A stretch of 30,469 bases of DNA from CAZJPD01 sp964547795 (GTDB lineage: Bacteria > Pseudomonadota > Alphaproteobacteria > Rickettsiales > Midichloriaceae). Below, in pieces: positions 7,957 through 16,710 of this stretch. Made by a program: the position numbers and the translations under genes. Below the pieces are notes generated by a model. The model saw nothing but the letters and a program-made list of their open reading frames with translations. It was not told the origin of the DNA and did not search any database. Each line of letters starts with the position of its first letter. Position 1 is the first letter of the stretch. The stretch covers positions 1-30,469 of the forward strand of contig CAZJPD010000009.1 in assembly GCA_964547795.1 (NCBI GenBank). Direction: 5' to 3'.

Positions 7957-8258
7957 TATAGCCTAAGCAAGAAAGGTTGGAACATATATGCTGCTGTCAT
8001 TACAAGTGTACATTTCTCTGCTTCATCATTGCGAGCTTATGTAGTGAGCGTGGCAATCCATCTCCCGTATTCTTCATTACGAACTTGTGCGACAAGCACA
8101 AATGTGGCAACCTTTGGATCACCACGATGGCTATCGCCATCTCGTGATGACGGAAATTGAGAGGTCACTCCTTCGTGATGACGAGAAATAAAGGTCGCCA
8201 GCTCGCAATGACTAGAATATATTGATAATATGTCTATACCCTTATGTGATAAACTATA
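7957..8258. repeat. MITE-like REP element, copy 5 (both ends, longest copy)
   Basis: A 302-bp unit. The left end is TATAGCCTAAGCAAGAAAGG followed by TTGGAACATA. The right end, in reverse, is TATAGTTTATCACATAAGGG followed by TATAGACATATTATCAATA. The two ends belong to two sub-types of the same terminal sequence. The core repeats the ATTGCGAGC...GCGTGGCAATCC and GGATCACCACGA...TCGTGATGACG modules and contains additional GTGATGACGAGAAATAAAGG units. It fills most of the 403-base gene-free interval between the divergent fliD and recG starts and ends 19 bases before the recG ATG, so recG transcription must start within or across it. Confidence 0.8.
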
Positions 8259-8277
8259 TACTGGGATCAGGTTAACT

Positions 8278-10353
8278 ATGGACACAGCATTCGTAATCTA
8301 TTTAAACAGAAGCATCAGCGAATTGATAAGCGTAGGAGATGGACGAGTAAAGCTGTTTACAAAGCTTGGGATAAAGACTTTTAAAGATTTGCTTTTTCAT
8401 CTGCCTTATGACTATATTGACAGACGATATTCTCCTGCAATCTTTGATATTAAAAATGAGGATTTAGTAACACTTAAAGTCAAGGTTAGTGAAGTAAGCT
8501 TAAAAAACAACTTTCTTTCCAAATCTCCTAGCAAGATTTTATGTGAAAATGAAACCGGTTTTATTACGTTAGCATATTTCAACAATATTCCTCCTTATAT
8601 TAAGCAAAATTTTTTTGTGGGAAATGATATTGTAATAAGTGGCAGGGTTACAATCCAGAATGGAGATTGTACTATCATACATCCTGATATGGTGGTTAAA
8701 TCAAATGAAAAATATAAAATACCTGAGATAGAGCCTGTATACCTCAAGGTACAAGGTTTAACATCAAAATTCATTTGGATATTAGTACAAAAGGTTCTAT
8801 ATCCAATGACATTTACTGAGGAATGGTTATCTGAAGACTTATTAAAAGAAAAGAAGTGGGAAGGTTTTGTAGAATCGTTGAAAGCTTTACATAAGCCGAA
8901 AAGTATTTGTTCACAAACTCTGAACACAGCAAGGGAGAGGCTTGCTTTTGATGAGGTGCTGGCTCATCAAATTTGCCTTAAGCTTTTAAGGAAAAAAATA
9001 CGTCAGAGTACAAAAAATACCCTCAAATTTTCTGGCAGTTTAGTTGATGATTTTTTAGATAAATTAGAATTTCAGCTGACTATTGAACAGAAGATGGCAA
9101 TAAAAGAGATAAAGCAGGACCAGCTTTCAGATAAAAAGATGCTGAGGCTGTTAATGGGCGATGTTGGCTGTGGCAAAACCTTAGTTGCAGTATGTGCAGC
9201 ACTTAATACCATTGAGGGTAAAAAACAAGTAGCATTTATGTCACCTACAGAAATTCTGGCTCAACAACATTATAAGAACATCACTCATTATACCAAGAAA
9301 TTGCAGATAAATACGCAAATATTAGTTGGTAATTTAAAAACATCTGAAAGGAAGAAAGTCTTAGTAGATTTAGAAGATGGAAAAATTGATATTTTGATAG
9401 GGACTCATGCCATGTTTCAGGAAAAGGTAAAATTTGCAGACTTGGGTCTCGTTATTATAGATGAACAGCACAGATTCGGTGTAAAGCAACGGATGGCATT
9501 ATTACAAAAGGGAAAACATGCAGATTTATTAATGTTATCTGCCACACCGATACCCAGAACTGTTACCATGTTAAGCTACGGAGATATGGACGTCAGCATT
9601 ATAAAAAATAAACCCATATCCAATGCGGATATCGTGACAACACTGCTATCTAAATACAAAATTGAGAAACTGCTGCTTGATAGGATAAAGGTAGTTACTC
9701 AAAAGGGGGATAGGGTCTATTGGGTGTGCCCATTAATTGAGGAATCAGAAAAATTACAATTATCTTATGTTGAAAACACTTTTGCCGAACTCAGCAAAAT
9801 ACTAGGTGATAAAGTTGCCATGTTGCATGGAAAAATGAAAGCTGATGAGCGGGAGCAGGTAATGCAGGAATTCAAGGGTGGAAAAAAGACGGTAATAGTG
9901 GCTACCACAGTGATTGAAGTGGGTATTGATGTACAGGAAGCAGCTATTATGGTAATTGATAATGCTGAAAGATTTGGATTGTCTCAGTTGCATCAGTTAA
10001 GGGGAAGGGTTGGCAGAGGCATTGCCAAATCCTATTGCGTATTACTTTATGGGCATAAGTTAAGCATCGAATCAAAAAAAAGATTAAACATTTTAAAAAA
10101 TTATAGTGATGGATTTAAAATCGCAGAAAAAGATTTAGAAATAAGAGGTAGCGGTGATTATTTGGGATTTAGACAAAGCGGTGAATCAGGATTTAAGTTC
10201 TTTGATGCTTTAAAGGACGCAGAAATGATGACTCTTGCAGATGAACACGCAAAGAATCTTATAGCAAATGAATTGTCTGATTCTACCAAAAACCTGGTTA
10301 AACTCCTTAATAAAAAACCACTCTTTGAAGGGCAAGAAGCAAATTTAACTTGA
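8278..10353 (+). CDS. recG: ATP-dependent DNA helicase RecG
   Basis: RecG remodels stalled replication forks and branch-migrates Holliday junctions. From the ATG at 8278 it is 691 residues, close to the usual length. The N-terminal wedge/OB domain contains the family's GVGPK-like region (ISVGDGRVKLFTKLGIKTFK) and LLFHLPYDYIDRR. Helicase motifs are Walker A GDVGCGKT (294-301), DEQH (395-398), SATPIPRT, and the C-terminal TTVIEVGIDV and QLRGRVGRG segments. An in-frame start further upstream at 8230 would translate the end of the repeat, so 8278 (CAGG about 6 bases upstream) is preferred. The frame is uninterrupted. Confidence 0.96.
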   Translation: MDTAFVIYLNRSISELISVGDGRVKLFTKLGIKTFKDLLFHLPYDYIDRRYSPAIFDIKNEDLVTLKVKVSEVSLKNNFLSKSPSKILCENETGFITLAYFNNIPPYIKQNFFVGNDIVISGRVTIQNGDCTIIHPDMVVKSNEKYKIPEIEPVYLKVQGLTSKFIWILVQKVLYPMTFTEEWLSEDLLKEKKWEGFVESLKALHKPKSICSQTLNTARERLAFDEVLAHQICLKLLRKKIRQSTKNTLKFSGSLVDDFLDKLEFQLTIEQKMAIKEIKQDQLSDKKMLRLLMGDVGCGKTLVAVCAALNTIEGKKQVAFMSPTEILAQQHYKNITHYTKKLQINTQILVGNLKTSERKKVLVDLEDGKIDILIGTHAMFQEKVKFADLGLVIIDEQHRFGVKQRMALLQKGKHADLLMLSATPIPRTVTMLSYGDMDVSIIKNKPISNADIVTTLLSKYKIEKLLLDRIKVVTQKGDRVYWVCPLIEESEKLQLSYVENTFAELSKILGDKVAMLHGKMKADEREQVMQEFKGGKKTVIVATTVIEVGIDVQEAAIMVIDNAERFGLSQLHQLRGRVGRGIAKSYCVLLYGHKLSIESKKRLNILKNYSDGFKIAEKDLEIRGSGDYLGFRQSGESGFKFFDALKDAEMMTLADEHAKNLIANELSDSTKNLVKLLNKKPLFEGQEANLT

Positions 10354-10734
10354 GATACAGATTTGCTCCCTGCCATCACGTATACCTTTGTGAAGTAGTA
10401 CATGGCCCTCACACATCCAATATTCATGCTATTGGGTCTGTTTTTAAAATACAACTTTTAATTACAGAAATATTTAAAAAGGAAGTTTGCTGTTATAACG
10501 AATGTCACTTGGGGGTGTTAAAAAAAAGGAAGTGTGAACTGACCCTAATGTGTCAGACCAAAAAAAGAGTCAAAAAGAAAAGCTATTTCTTATTACAATT
10601 GTATCACATTTTATGACAGACTCTTTTTTCATACCTTTTATCTCCCTTCTACTGCTCTGATTCTTGGAGGTCATTACAGTCCTCGTCCATACCCCTTATA
10701 TCCAGATGATTGTAATTTTCCAACAAAGCCCTCC
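10354..10734. other. Gene-poor spacer between convergent genes; possible insertion-sequence end
   Basis: No protein family is recognisable here. The 88-codon ORF spanning the recG end has no family resemblance. Around 10534-10560 the sequence TGAACTGACCCTAATGTGTC followed by AGACC recalls the TGTACTGCACCC..GTTGGAC ends of IS3/IS150-group elements. An imperfect inverted pair, AAAAAAGAGTC near 10561-10571 and GACTCTTTTTT near 10618-10628, flanks about 46 bases. It could act as a weak two-way terminator for recG and the minus-strand gene. Both ideas are tentative. Confidence 0.3.
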
Positions 10735-11247
10735 TTATAGGATTCTAAATTCCTCAATCCTTTTTTTTGTAAAATGGTACTCATGCTCTACTCCCTCATA
10801 CTCTCTAGCTATTTTTATCCCTCTCGTTAATACATTTGCAATAAAATTTTCAAAACTAGTCTCTCCGGCAATTCTTTGTGGATTTAAGATTTTATATGCT
10901 TCATACATAATTTGTCGATAACGTATTTTTTTCTGCTCTTCTGTCAACTCCTCCTCTCTTTCCTTCTCTTGTTCCTTATTCTTATATTTACCTTTTGATC
11001 TACTGATGCCTAGTATTTTTTCCAAAAACTCGATTAACGAAATATCGATATTATGATTGTTCCGATTTAATATTAAATACTCAAGCAACTTTGAAAGTAT
11101 ATCCATGTGTTTAAATAAATCATCTTTTGATATCTCAGGTTCATCAGTTTTCATTTTAGCTTGGAGCTTACGTGCAATCTCAACTGTCTTAGCAAGGGTT
11201 TCTACATCCCAATCTTCAACTTTTCTTGTATTGTTGTACCAGCTCAT
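10735..11247 (-). CDS. Hypothetical cytoplasmic protein, highly charged
   Basis: I do not recognise this 170-residue protein (start MSWYNNTRK at 11247; a GTG at 11271 would add eight residues). It has no signal peptide or membrane segment. It looks mostly helical: a first half with EIARKLQAKMKTDEPEISKD and LLEYLILNR..., then a very charged linker (KGKYKNKEQEKEREEELTEE), then a C-terminal segment with YEAYKILNPQRIAGETSFEN. The steady codon quality and the lack of stops suggest a real gene. It diverges from leuS with 142 bases between starts and converges on recG. No function can be assigned. Confidence 0.6.
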   Translation of the reverse strand: MSWYNNTRKVEDWDVETLAKTVEIARKLQAKMKTDEPEISKDDLFKHMDILSKLLEYLILNRNNHNIDISLIEFLEKILGISRSKGKYKNKEQEKEREEELTEEQKKIRYRQIMYEAYKILNPQRIAGETSFENFIANVLTRGIKIAREYEGVEHEYHFTKKRIEEFRIL

Positions 11248-11286
11248 ATCAAATACTACAGTTAGCCACACATGTAAAAGGTTATC

Positions 11287-11329
11287 GCAATTCTATGTAA
11301 TTGCAAACCTAAATTATTTAGTTCATACT
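11287..11329 (+). promoter_or_regulatory. Candidate leuS promoter with overlapping small inverted repeat
   Basis: TTGCAA (11301-11306) and CATACT (11324-11329) are 17 bases apart and about 60 bases upstream of leuS, a reasonable sigma-70 arrangement. A perfect inverted repeat GCAATT-CTATGT-AATTGC (11287-11304) overlaps the -35 element and could be an operator or chance. The evidence is pattern only. Confidence 0.3.
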
Positions 11330-11389
11330 TTCTTACTATGGATAATATGTTAGTATGAGACTTATAAAACGATTGTAAAAATAGAATAT

Positions 11390-13921
11390 ATGATACAGAC
11401 AAAGTATAATCCCATAGAAATAGAGAAAAAGTGGCAAAAAGTTTGGGATGATTCTCAATTTCATAAAACAGCAGAAGATGATAGCAAGGAAAAGTATTAT
11501 GTACTTGAAATGTTCCTATATCCGTCTGGAAAAATCCACATGGGGCATGTACGAAATTATGCCATTGGTGATGCAGTTGCGCGCTTTAAAAAAGCTCAAG
11601 GGTTTAATATATTGCATCCTATGGGATGGGATGCGTTTGGATTACCCACAGAGAATGCTGCTATACAACATAAACTACATCCCAATGATTGGACTATAGA
11701 GAACATTGCCAGTATGAAAAAGCAACTGAAGTCTTTAGGTTTTTCTTACGATTGGTCAAGAGAAATCAATACCTCACAACCTGAATATTATAAGCATGAG
11801 CAGGCAATGTTCATTGATTTCCTGAATACAGGGCTTGCTTACCAAAAGGAATCAATAGTAAATTGGGACCCCGTTGACCATACTGTTTTAGCTAATGAGC
11901 AGGTTATAAATGGCAAAGGGTGGAGATCAGGAGCTGAAATTGAAAAGAAAAAATTAAAACAGTGGTTTCTTAAGATTACTGATTTTGCAGACGAGTTACT
12001 TAACGACTTAGACAACCTACCTCATTGGTCAGACAACGTTAAAACTATGCAAAGAAATTGGATTGGCAAGTCTTTAGGTGCTGAAATTAATTTTAAAGTT
12101 GATGACTTAGATAAAATCATCTCTGCCTTTTCCACAAGACCAGAAACCATTTTCGGAGCTACTTTTATCTGCATAGCTTACGACCATGAACTTGTAAAAC
12201 ATATAGAACCATCTAACGAGAAAAAGCAGTTTATTGCGAAGTGCAAGGCAGCAGCAGGGGCTGACACAATAGACGATAACACTCCAAAGGAAGGATGGTT
12301 TACATGGCATCATGTCCATCATCCATTTATAAAAGGCAAAAAATTACCAATATACATAGCGAATTATGTGCTTTCCGAGTACGGGACAGGAGCTGTATTT
12401 GGTTGTCCTGCACATGATGCAAGGGATTTTGAATTTGCTAAAAAATACGATATTGACATCATCTCTGTAATAAAACCATTAGACAGCACGGAAGAAAATA
12501 TACCGCATATTGAACCAATCGGCATGTTAATAAATTCAGAGTTTTTAAATGGATTAAATGTTGCTGAAGCTAAACAGGAAATAATAAAAAAATTGATATT
12601 AAAGAGTGTTGGTGGGGAAAAAATTACATATAAGCTGAAAGATTGGGGAATATCCAGGCAGAGATATTGGGGATGCCCAATCCCCATCATATATTGCAAA
12701 TCATGTGGCACTATTCCTGTACCTAAAGAACATCTACCAATTGAGTTGCCGATGGATATCTCTTTTGAAAGGCCTGGTAATCCCCTTGATCATCACCCAA
12801 CCTGGAAGCATGTCAAATGCCACAAATGCGGTGAAAATGCCATAAGGGAAACAGATACGTTTGATACATTTTTTGAATCATCTTGGTATTTTGCAAGATT
12901 TTGCAGTTTAGAAGCAGAAAAAGCTTTCGATAAAGATGTGGTACAAAAGTGGTTGCCTGTTGATCAATATATAGGTGGCATAGAGCATGCTATCATGCAC
13001 TTATTATATGCAAGATTTTTTACAAAAGCGTTGAAAAATTGTGATTACCTGGATTTAAACGAACCTTTCAGTGGTCTTCTAACGCAAGGCATGATCTGCC
13101 ATGCAACTTTTAAAAATGCAAAAGGAGACTGGCTGAGTCCAGATGAAGTAATCAAGAAGGGCAACAATTACTTTACAAAAAAAAGCAATGAAGCGGTTAC
13201 TGTAGGACGCATTGAAAAGATGAGTAAATCAAAGAAGAATACCATTGATCCAACTGATATGATTGTTAAATATGGGGCTGATGCAGTGAGGTTATTTCTT
13301 CTTTCTGATTCCCCTCCAACGAAAGATTTGGAATGGTCAGATGAAGGCATAGAGGGTAGTTATAGGTATTTAAATTCTCTCTATAAATTTGTTTCTAATT
13401 TTCTGCAAATCAAGGGAAAAGAAAACAAAAATGCTGATAGTAATCAAGAAATAGAACTGAGAAAACTTATGCACCAGACAATTGCAGTAGTTACAGAAGA
13501 TTTAGAGAGTTTTGCCCTAAACAGAGCTATTGCAAATATCAGAAAGTTAAGCAATGAGCTATTTACAAATGATGCTTCTTATGAGTTTACAAAGGAAGTT
13601 ATAGAGGTTATACTTAAGCTGATTTCGGTATTTACACCACATATTGCAGAGGATTTATGGGAGAAATTAGGACATAAAGAAAGCATCAGTCAGCATGCTT
13701 GGTCTGTTCCTAATAAAGAGTTTTTAAGTCAGGATGTAGCAAAGGTAGCAATACAAATTAATGGGAAAACACGAGCTATTGCTGATCTTCCTCATGATTG
13801 CACTCAAGAAGAAGCTTTGGTGGTAATAAAAGAAATCAAGATGCTGGATAAATATTTATTTAATGCAAAGATAAAAAAGATAATATACGTTGAAAACAAG
13901 ATAGTGAATTTCGTGCTTTAA
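11390..13921 (+). CDS. leuS: Leucyl-tRNA synthetase
   Basis: LeuRS is a class I synthetase that charges tRNA-Leu and edits mischarged amino acids. At 843 residues it has normal bacterial length. The HIGH-type motif is HMGH (50-53, in PSGKIHMGHVRNY) and the second is KMSKS (610-614). The CP1 editing domain has the STRPETIFGATF segment (usually TTRPDT), retaining the last threonine, and GTGAVFGCPAHDARD with the editing aspartate. Paired cysteines CKSCG and CHKCG indicate a zinc-binding insert. The anticodon-binding and C-terminal domains (QINGKTR) are intact. The ATG at 11390 leads straight into MIQTKYNPIEIEKKWQ. cpoB starts 6 bases after its stop. Confidence 0.97.
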   Translation: MIQTKYNPIEIEKKWQKVWDDSQFHKTAEDDSKEKYYVLEMFLYPSGKIHMGHVRNYAIGDAVARFKKAQGFNILHPMGWDAFGLPTENAAIQHKLHPNDWTIENIASMKKQLKSLGFSYDWSREINTSQPEYYKHEQAMFIDFLNTGLAYQKESIVNWDPVDHTVLANEQVINGKGWRSGAEIEKKKLKQWFLKITDFADELLNDLDNLPHWSDNVKTMQRNWIGKSLGAEINFKVDDLDKIISAFSTRPETIFGATFICIAYDHELVKHIEPSNEKKQFIAKCKAAAGADTIDDNTPKEGWFTWHHVHHPFIKGKKLPIYIANYVLSEYGTGAVFGCPAHDARDFEFAKKYDIDIISVIKPLDSTEENIPHIEPIGMLINSEFLNGLNVAEAKQEIIKKLILKSVGGEKITYKLKDWGISRQRYWGCPIPIIYCKSCGTIPVPKEHLPIELPMDISFERPGNPLDHHPTWKHVKCHKCGENAIRETDTFDTFFESSWYFARFCSLEAEKAFDKDVVQKWLPVDQYIGGIEHAIMHLLYARFFTKALKNCDYLDLNEPFSGLLTQGMICHATFKNAKGDWLSPDEVIKKGNNYFTKKSNEAVTVGRIEKMSKSKKNTIDPTDMIVKYGADAVRLFLLSDSPPTKDLEWSDEGIEGSYRYLNSLYKFVSNFLQIKGKENKNADSNQEIELRKLMHQTIAVVTEDLESFALNRAIANIRKLSNELFTNDASYEFTKEVIEVILKLISVFTPHIAEDLWEKLGHKESISQHAWSVPNKEFLSQDVAKVAIQINGKTRAIADLPHDCTQEEALVVIKEIKMLDKYLFNAKIKKIIYVENKIVNFVL

Positions 13922-13927
13922 GTTGAG

Positions 13928-14254
13928 ATGACTAGGTTAATTGGGTTCTTTGCTTTCTTGCTTTTCTCAATAATACCTTCATTAGCAAATGAGGAGGTTG
14001 TTCTTTCACAGGGAAGGATAGATGATAAAATCACTCAGTTACAAAGACAATACGATAATCTACAAAAATATATATTTAATTTGCAAGGTATAAAAGACAA
14101 GCCACATGCCAAAACGACCCTTAATATAGATCAATTCGCAGAACAAATTAAGTTGCTTCGAAGAGAGGTTGAGGAATTAAAGAAAGAGATGGATAAACTA
14201 AAAGCTAGTATAGCTAATTACAGTAGCGATTTAGAAAAAAAATTATTAAATTAA
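13928..14254 (+). pseudogene. cpoB: Tol-Pal cell division coordinator CpoB (YbgF), N-terminal part, frame broken
   Basis: CpoB is a periplasmic protein that links outer-membrane constriction by Tol-Pal with peptidoglycan synthesis. This part has a signal peptide (MTRLIGFFAFLLFSIIPSLA, probable cleavage before NEE), then the trimerising coiled coil: QGRIDDKITQLQRQYDNLQK and, later, EQIKLLRREVEELKKEMDKL. The frame stops after EKKLLN, just past an A8 run at 14235-14242. Adding one A gives SDLEKKIIKLRNQIDEKSYD, which continues the coiled coil without a stop into the next ORF. The gene closely follows leuS and is probably in the same transcript. Confidence 0.7.
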
Positions 14255-14775
14255 GAAATCAAATAGATGAGAAGAGTTATGATAAGAAAATCTTAGATAT
14301 AATAGATACCAATTTAAATACATATCACACTCTGGAAGATAATGTTTCAAATCAGAAAGAACAGTTTATTGATAGCATGAAACTACAAGGTGAGGAAAAA
14401 GAGTACGATAAAATCATAGATCTGATAAATCATGAAAATTACGAACAGGCTACCCGGGAATTAAAAAAATTTGTTGTAGAACATCCCAATAGCATATTAA
14501 TTTCTAATGCATTTTTTTATTTAGGGGAAATAGCTTTTAAACAAAAAAATTATACTTCTGCTGCTGTCAACTATTTTAGGGATTATCAAGTTGATAGAAA
14601 TGGGGAAATGTCTATGAGCAATTTAGTGATGTTGTCTAAAAGCATGGTTCAAATTGGCAAGTATGCTACAGCCTATAAGGTAATTCAACATATAGAATAT
14701 AACTTTTCGGACATTCCTACTTTGATGAAAAGAAATATAAAAAATATAAAAAATTCAGCATATTGCAATAGTTAG
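14236..14775 (+). pseudogene. cpoB: CpoB (YbgF), C-terminal TPR part in the shifted frame
   Basis: The frame is open from 14227 onward and carries the rest of CpoB. The coiled-coil end (IIKLRNQIDEKSYDKKILD) leads to two or three TPR-like helix pairs: LINHENYEQATRELKKFVVE, NSILISNAFFYLGEIAFKQK with NYTSAAVNYFRDYQ, and MVQIGKYATAYKVIQHIEYN. The first internal ATG is at 14377, which would yield a 132-residue protein without a signal peptide and so unable to reach the periplasm. Corrected, total CpoB would be about 282 residues, near the usual size. Whether the break is real or a miscounted homopolymer cannot be told from sequence. Confidence 0.7.
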
Positions 14776-14796
14776 ATGGTCAAGTCCGATAGTATC

Positions 14797-15060
14797 TTAA
14801 GAGTCAAGAAAAAAACATAAGGAAGAAAGGTTAGGACTGAAAGAAGTATGATGCTTGAGAATGGCAAAGATGATGTGAACGAGTTTACGTATAGAAGCAC
14901 CAATAATAACCATATTAGATTTAGAATGTCTTTTAAGGTTAAGACAAAAATTCTTAATGATAAGGTTATGATTTTTAGCAACAATGGCAGGGAAAAAGAT
15001 AGCCTTTCTAAGTTTAATAGAACAGATTTTAGATAATCTAGTTTTGCCTTTTTGACACAA
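14797..15060 (-). pseudogene. IS110-family transposase, C-terminal remnant
   Basis: The frame encodes KTRLSKICSIKLRKAIFFPA, IVAKNHNLIIKNFCLNLKRH and then SNMVIIGASIRKLVHIIFAI. This is the characteristic C-terminal (transposase_20) segment of IS110/IS116 elements, normally like SRLSKIGS..LRKALF.PA...HN..I..F...L...GK..MVAIGA.MRKL. Only about 80 residues remain; the N-terminal DEDD catalytic domain is absent. It abuts and slightly overlaps the 3' end of grpE on the same strand in another frame, and the spacer to cpoB contains nothing else. A 62-codon ORF on the opposite strand is its shadow. Confidence 0.75.
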
Positions 15061-15586
15061 CCACCACTGCTGATCGTAGTAGTCTCTCTTTTATAGAATA
15101 ACCTGCCTGAACTACTTTAACTATTGTGTTAGGCTCTTTATCATTATCTACAACTTGGGATATTGCTTGATGGTATTCATGGTTAAACTGTTCATTTAGT
15201 GGGTATATTCTGCGTACCCCAAAATCTTCAAAACTTTTTAACATATTATTCTTAATCATTTCAATACCCTCGAATAGAGCCTTTAATTCTTTATGGGTAC
15301 TACAAGCATCTTGATCTACATTTTCCAAGGCTCTGAATAGATCTTCAACTTGTTCTATAAGAGCTTTTGCGAAATTTGTAATAGCGAACTTGTGGGCATC
15401 TTCTAATTCTTTTTTAAACCTTTTTCTCAAATTTTCACTATCTGCTTTCTCTCTAATGAATAGGTCTTTTAATTTTGCAACTTCTTCCTCATATTTCAAA
15501 ATTTGTTTTTGCTCTGTTGAATCGATAATGCCTTTTTTTTGAGTAGATTGCTCAAATTTTTCTTCCTTTTTACTATGCTTTTTCAT
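15038..15586 (-). CDS. grpE: Nucleotide exchange factor GrpE
   Basis: GrpE is the dimeric nucleotide exchange factor for DnaK. From the ATG at 15586 (MKKHSKKEEKF) it is 182 residues. A TTG at 15619 could add 11 residues but resembles no GrpE start. It has a charged N-terminal tail, the long coiled-coil helix (YEEEVAKLKDLFIREKADSE, then RKRFKKELEDAHKFAITNFA), the four-helix bundle (LIEQVEDLFRALENV) and the C-terminal beta domain signature FNHEYHQAISQV...VVQAGYSIKERLLRSAVVVVS. The final residues KRQN adjoin an IS110 remnant and may have been altered by it. It diverges from mdh. Confidence 0.95.
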   Translation of the reverse strand: MKKHSKKEEKFEQSTQKKGIIDSTEQKQILKYEEEVAKLKDLFIREKADSENLRKRFKKELEDAHKFAITNFAKALIEQVEDLFRALENVDQDACSTHKELKALFEGIEMIKNNMLKSFEDFGVRRIYPLNEQFNHEYHQAISQVVDNDKEPNTIVKVVQAGYSIKERLLRSAVVVVSKRQN

Positions 15587-15674
15587 AATAATTTTTATAA
15601 CACTTAATATTTCACTCAACTATGTTCAAGTTAGTGATATTAAACTAACTTCTCAAGTAGTATAGTGATTTTTA

Positions 15675-15704
15675 TAGACAACAAGCTACTATTTGTAATA
15701 TGAT
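15675..15704 (+). promoter_or_regulatory. Candidate mdh promoter
   Basis: TAGACA (15675-15680) and TATGAT (15699-15704) are 18 bases apart and about 40 bases upstream of the mdh ATG, in the short divergent spacer between grpE and mdh. The match to sigma-70 consensus is fair and the AT-rich background makes chance matches common. Confidence 0.3.
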
Positions 15705-15745
15705 CGTCTTGCATTTATCGATGTGAATTGCTGTAACTATTCATT

Positions 15746-16705
15746 ATGAGAGAAAAAATAGGATTAATAGGTGGTGGAAATATAGGTGGTACACTAGCTT
15801 ATATAATTGCTTCTAAAGCACTAGGCGATATTGTGATTTTAGATAAAAATAAAGAGTATGCGAAGGGCAAGGCACTTGACATCGAAGAAAGCCTGCTCGT
15901 AATGAGAGGGGATTTATCTATAATTGGTACAGATAGTTACGAAGATATAGAAGGAGCAGATTTAGTTATCATAACAGCCGGAGTTGCAAGAAAGCCTGAC
16001 ATGACTAGGGAGGATTTGCTTGCTGTAAACACAGAAGTTATTAATTCCGTTGCACAGGGTATTAAAAAATATGCCCCAAATACTTTTGTAATTGTTATTA
16101 CAAATCCTTTAGATGCTATGGTTTATGCCTTTTTAAAATATTCTGGATTTTCCAGGAATAAGGTAGTAGGCATGGCTGGCGTATTAGATTCTGCAAGATT
16201 TAGATTGTTTTTAGCAAGAGAACTCAACACATCGGCACAAGATATAACAACCCTAGTGCTTGGTGGTCATGGTGGTACAATGGTGCCTTTGATAAGATAC
16301 ACTAATGTCGGAGGAATACCACTAGAAGATTTAATACAACAAGGGTTTATTTCATCTAAAACAGTAGATGCAATTGTTGAGAGAACTAGAAAGGGTGGGC
16401 TAGAAATAGTAAAACTGCTTAAAACAGGTTCAGCATTTTATGCCCCTGCTGTATCTGCGATAGAAATAGCAGAATCATATCTTGGAGATAGAAAACAACT
16501 TTTTCCATGCTCTGTTTTCCTTGAGGGAGAATATGGTCTTAATGATATTTGTATGGGAGTTCCGGTTTTTATTGGGGGACAAGGTGTGGAAAATATAATA
16601 AAAATTGATTTTAATCAGGATGAAAAAATTATGTTTAAAAAATCAGTAAAAGCAGTAAGCGAACTTATAGTCGCAATGAAAAAAACTTCAATTAAACACG
16701 TTTAA
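15746..16705 (+). CDS. mdh: Malate dehydrogenase (LDH-like type)
   Basis: MDH interconverts malate and oxaloacetate with NAD in the TCA cycle. At 319 residues it matches the alphaproteobacterial LDH-like MDH. The N-terminal Rossmann motif is GGGNIGGT, with an acidic residue at the end of the second strand (VILD) that favours NAD. Substrate and catalytic segments are AGVARKPDMTREDL, VITNPLDAMVY, GMAGVLDSARFR (catalytic Asp) and the catalytic-His loop LGGHGGTMVPL. That loop normally reads HGD; the Asp to Gly change is unusual. The start is the ATG directly before GLIGGGN. uvrA begins 5 bases after the stop, suggesting co-transcription. Confidence 0.95.
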   Translation: MREKIGLIGGGNIGGTLAYIIASKALGDIVILDKNKEYAKGKALDIEESLLVMRGDLSIIGTDSYEDIEGADLVIITAGVARKPDMTREDLLAVNTEVINSVAQGIKKYAPNTFVIVITNPLDAMVYAFLKYSGFSRNKVVGMAGVLDSARFRLFLARELNTSAQDITTLVLGGHGGTMVPLIRYTNVGGIPLEDLIQQGFISSKTVDAIVERTRKGGLEIVKLLKTGSAFYAPAVSAIEIAESYLGDRKQLFPCSVFLEGEYGLNDICMGVPVFIGGQGVENIIKIDFNQDEKIMFKKSVKAVSELIVAMKKTSIKHV

Positions 16706-16710
16706 ATCAA

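Noticed and set aside
3241..8258. CRISPR-like array, because similar palindromes recur several times in 5 kb
   Set aside because: The repeat units are not regularly spaced, occur in both orientations and have no uniform spacers; no cas genes are in the window.
14821..14838. GGAAGAAAGGTTAGGACTGA resembling the terminal repeat of the MITE-like family
   Set aside because: It is better explained as codons of the IS110 transposase tail (SFSPNLSS on the minus strand); no partner end or core module is nearby.
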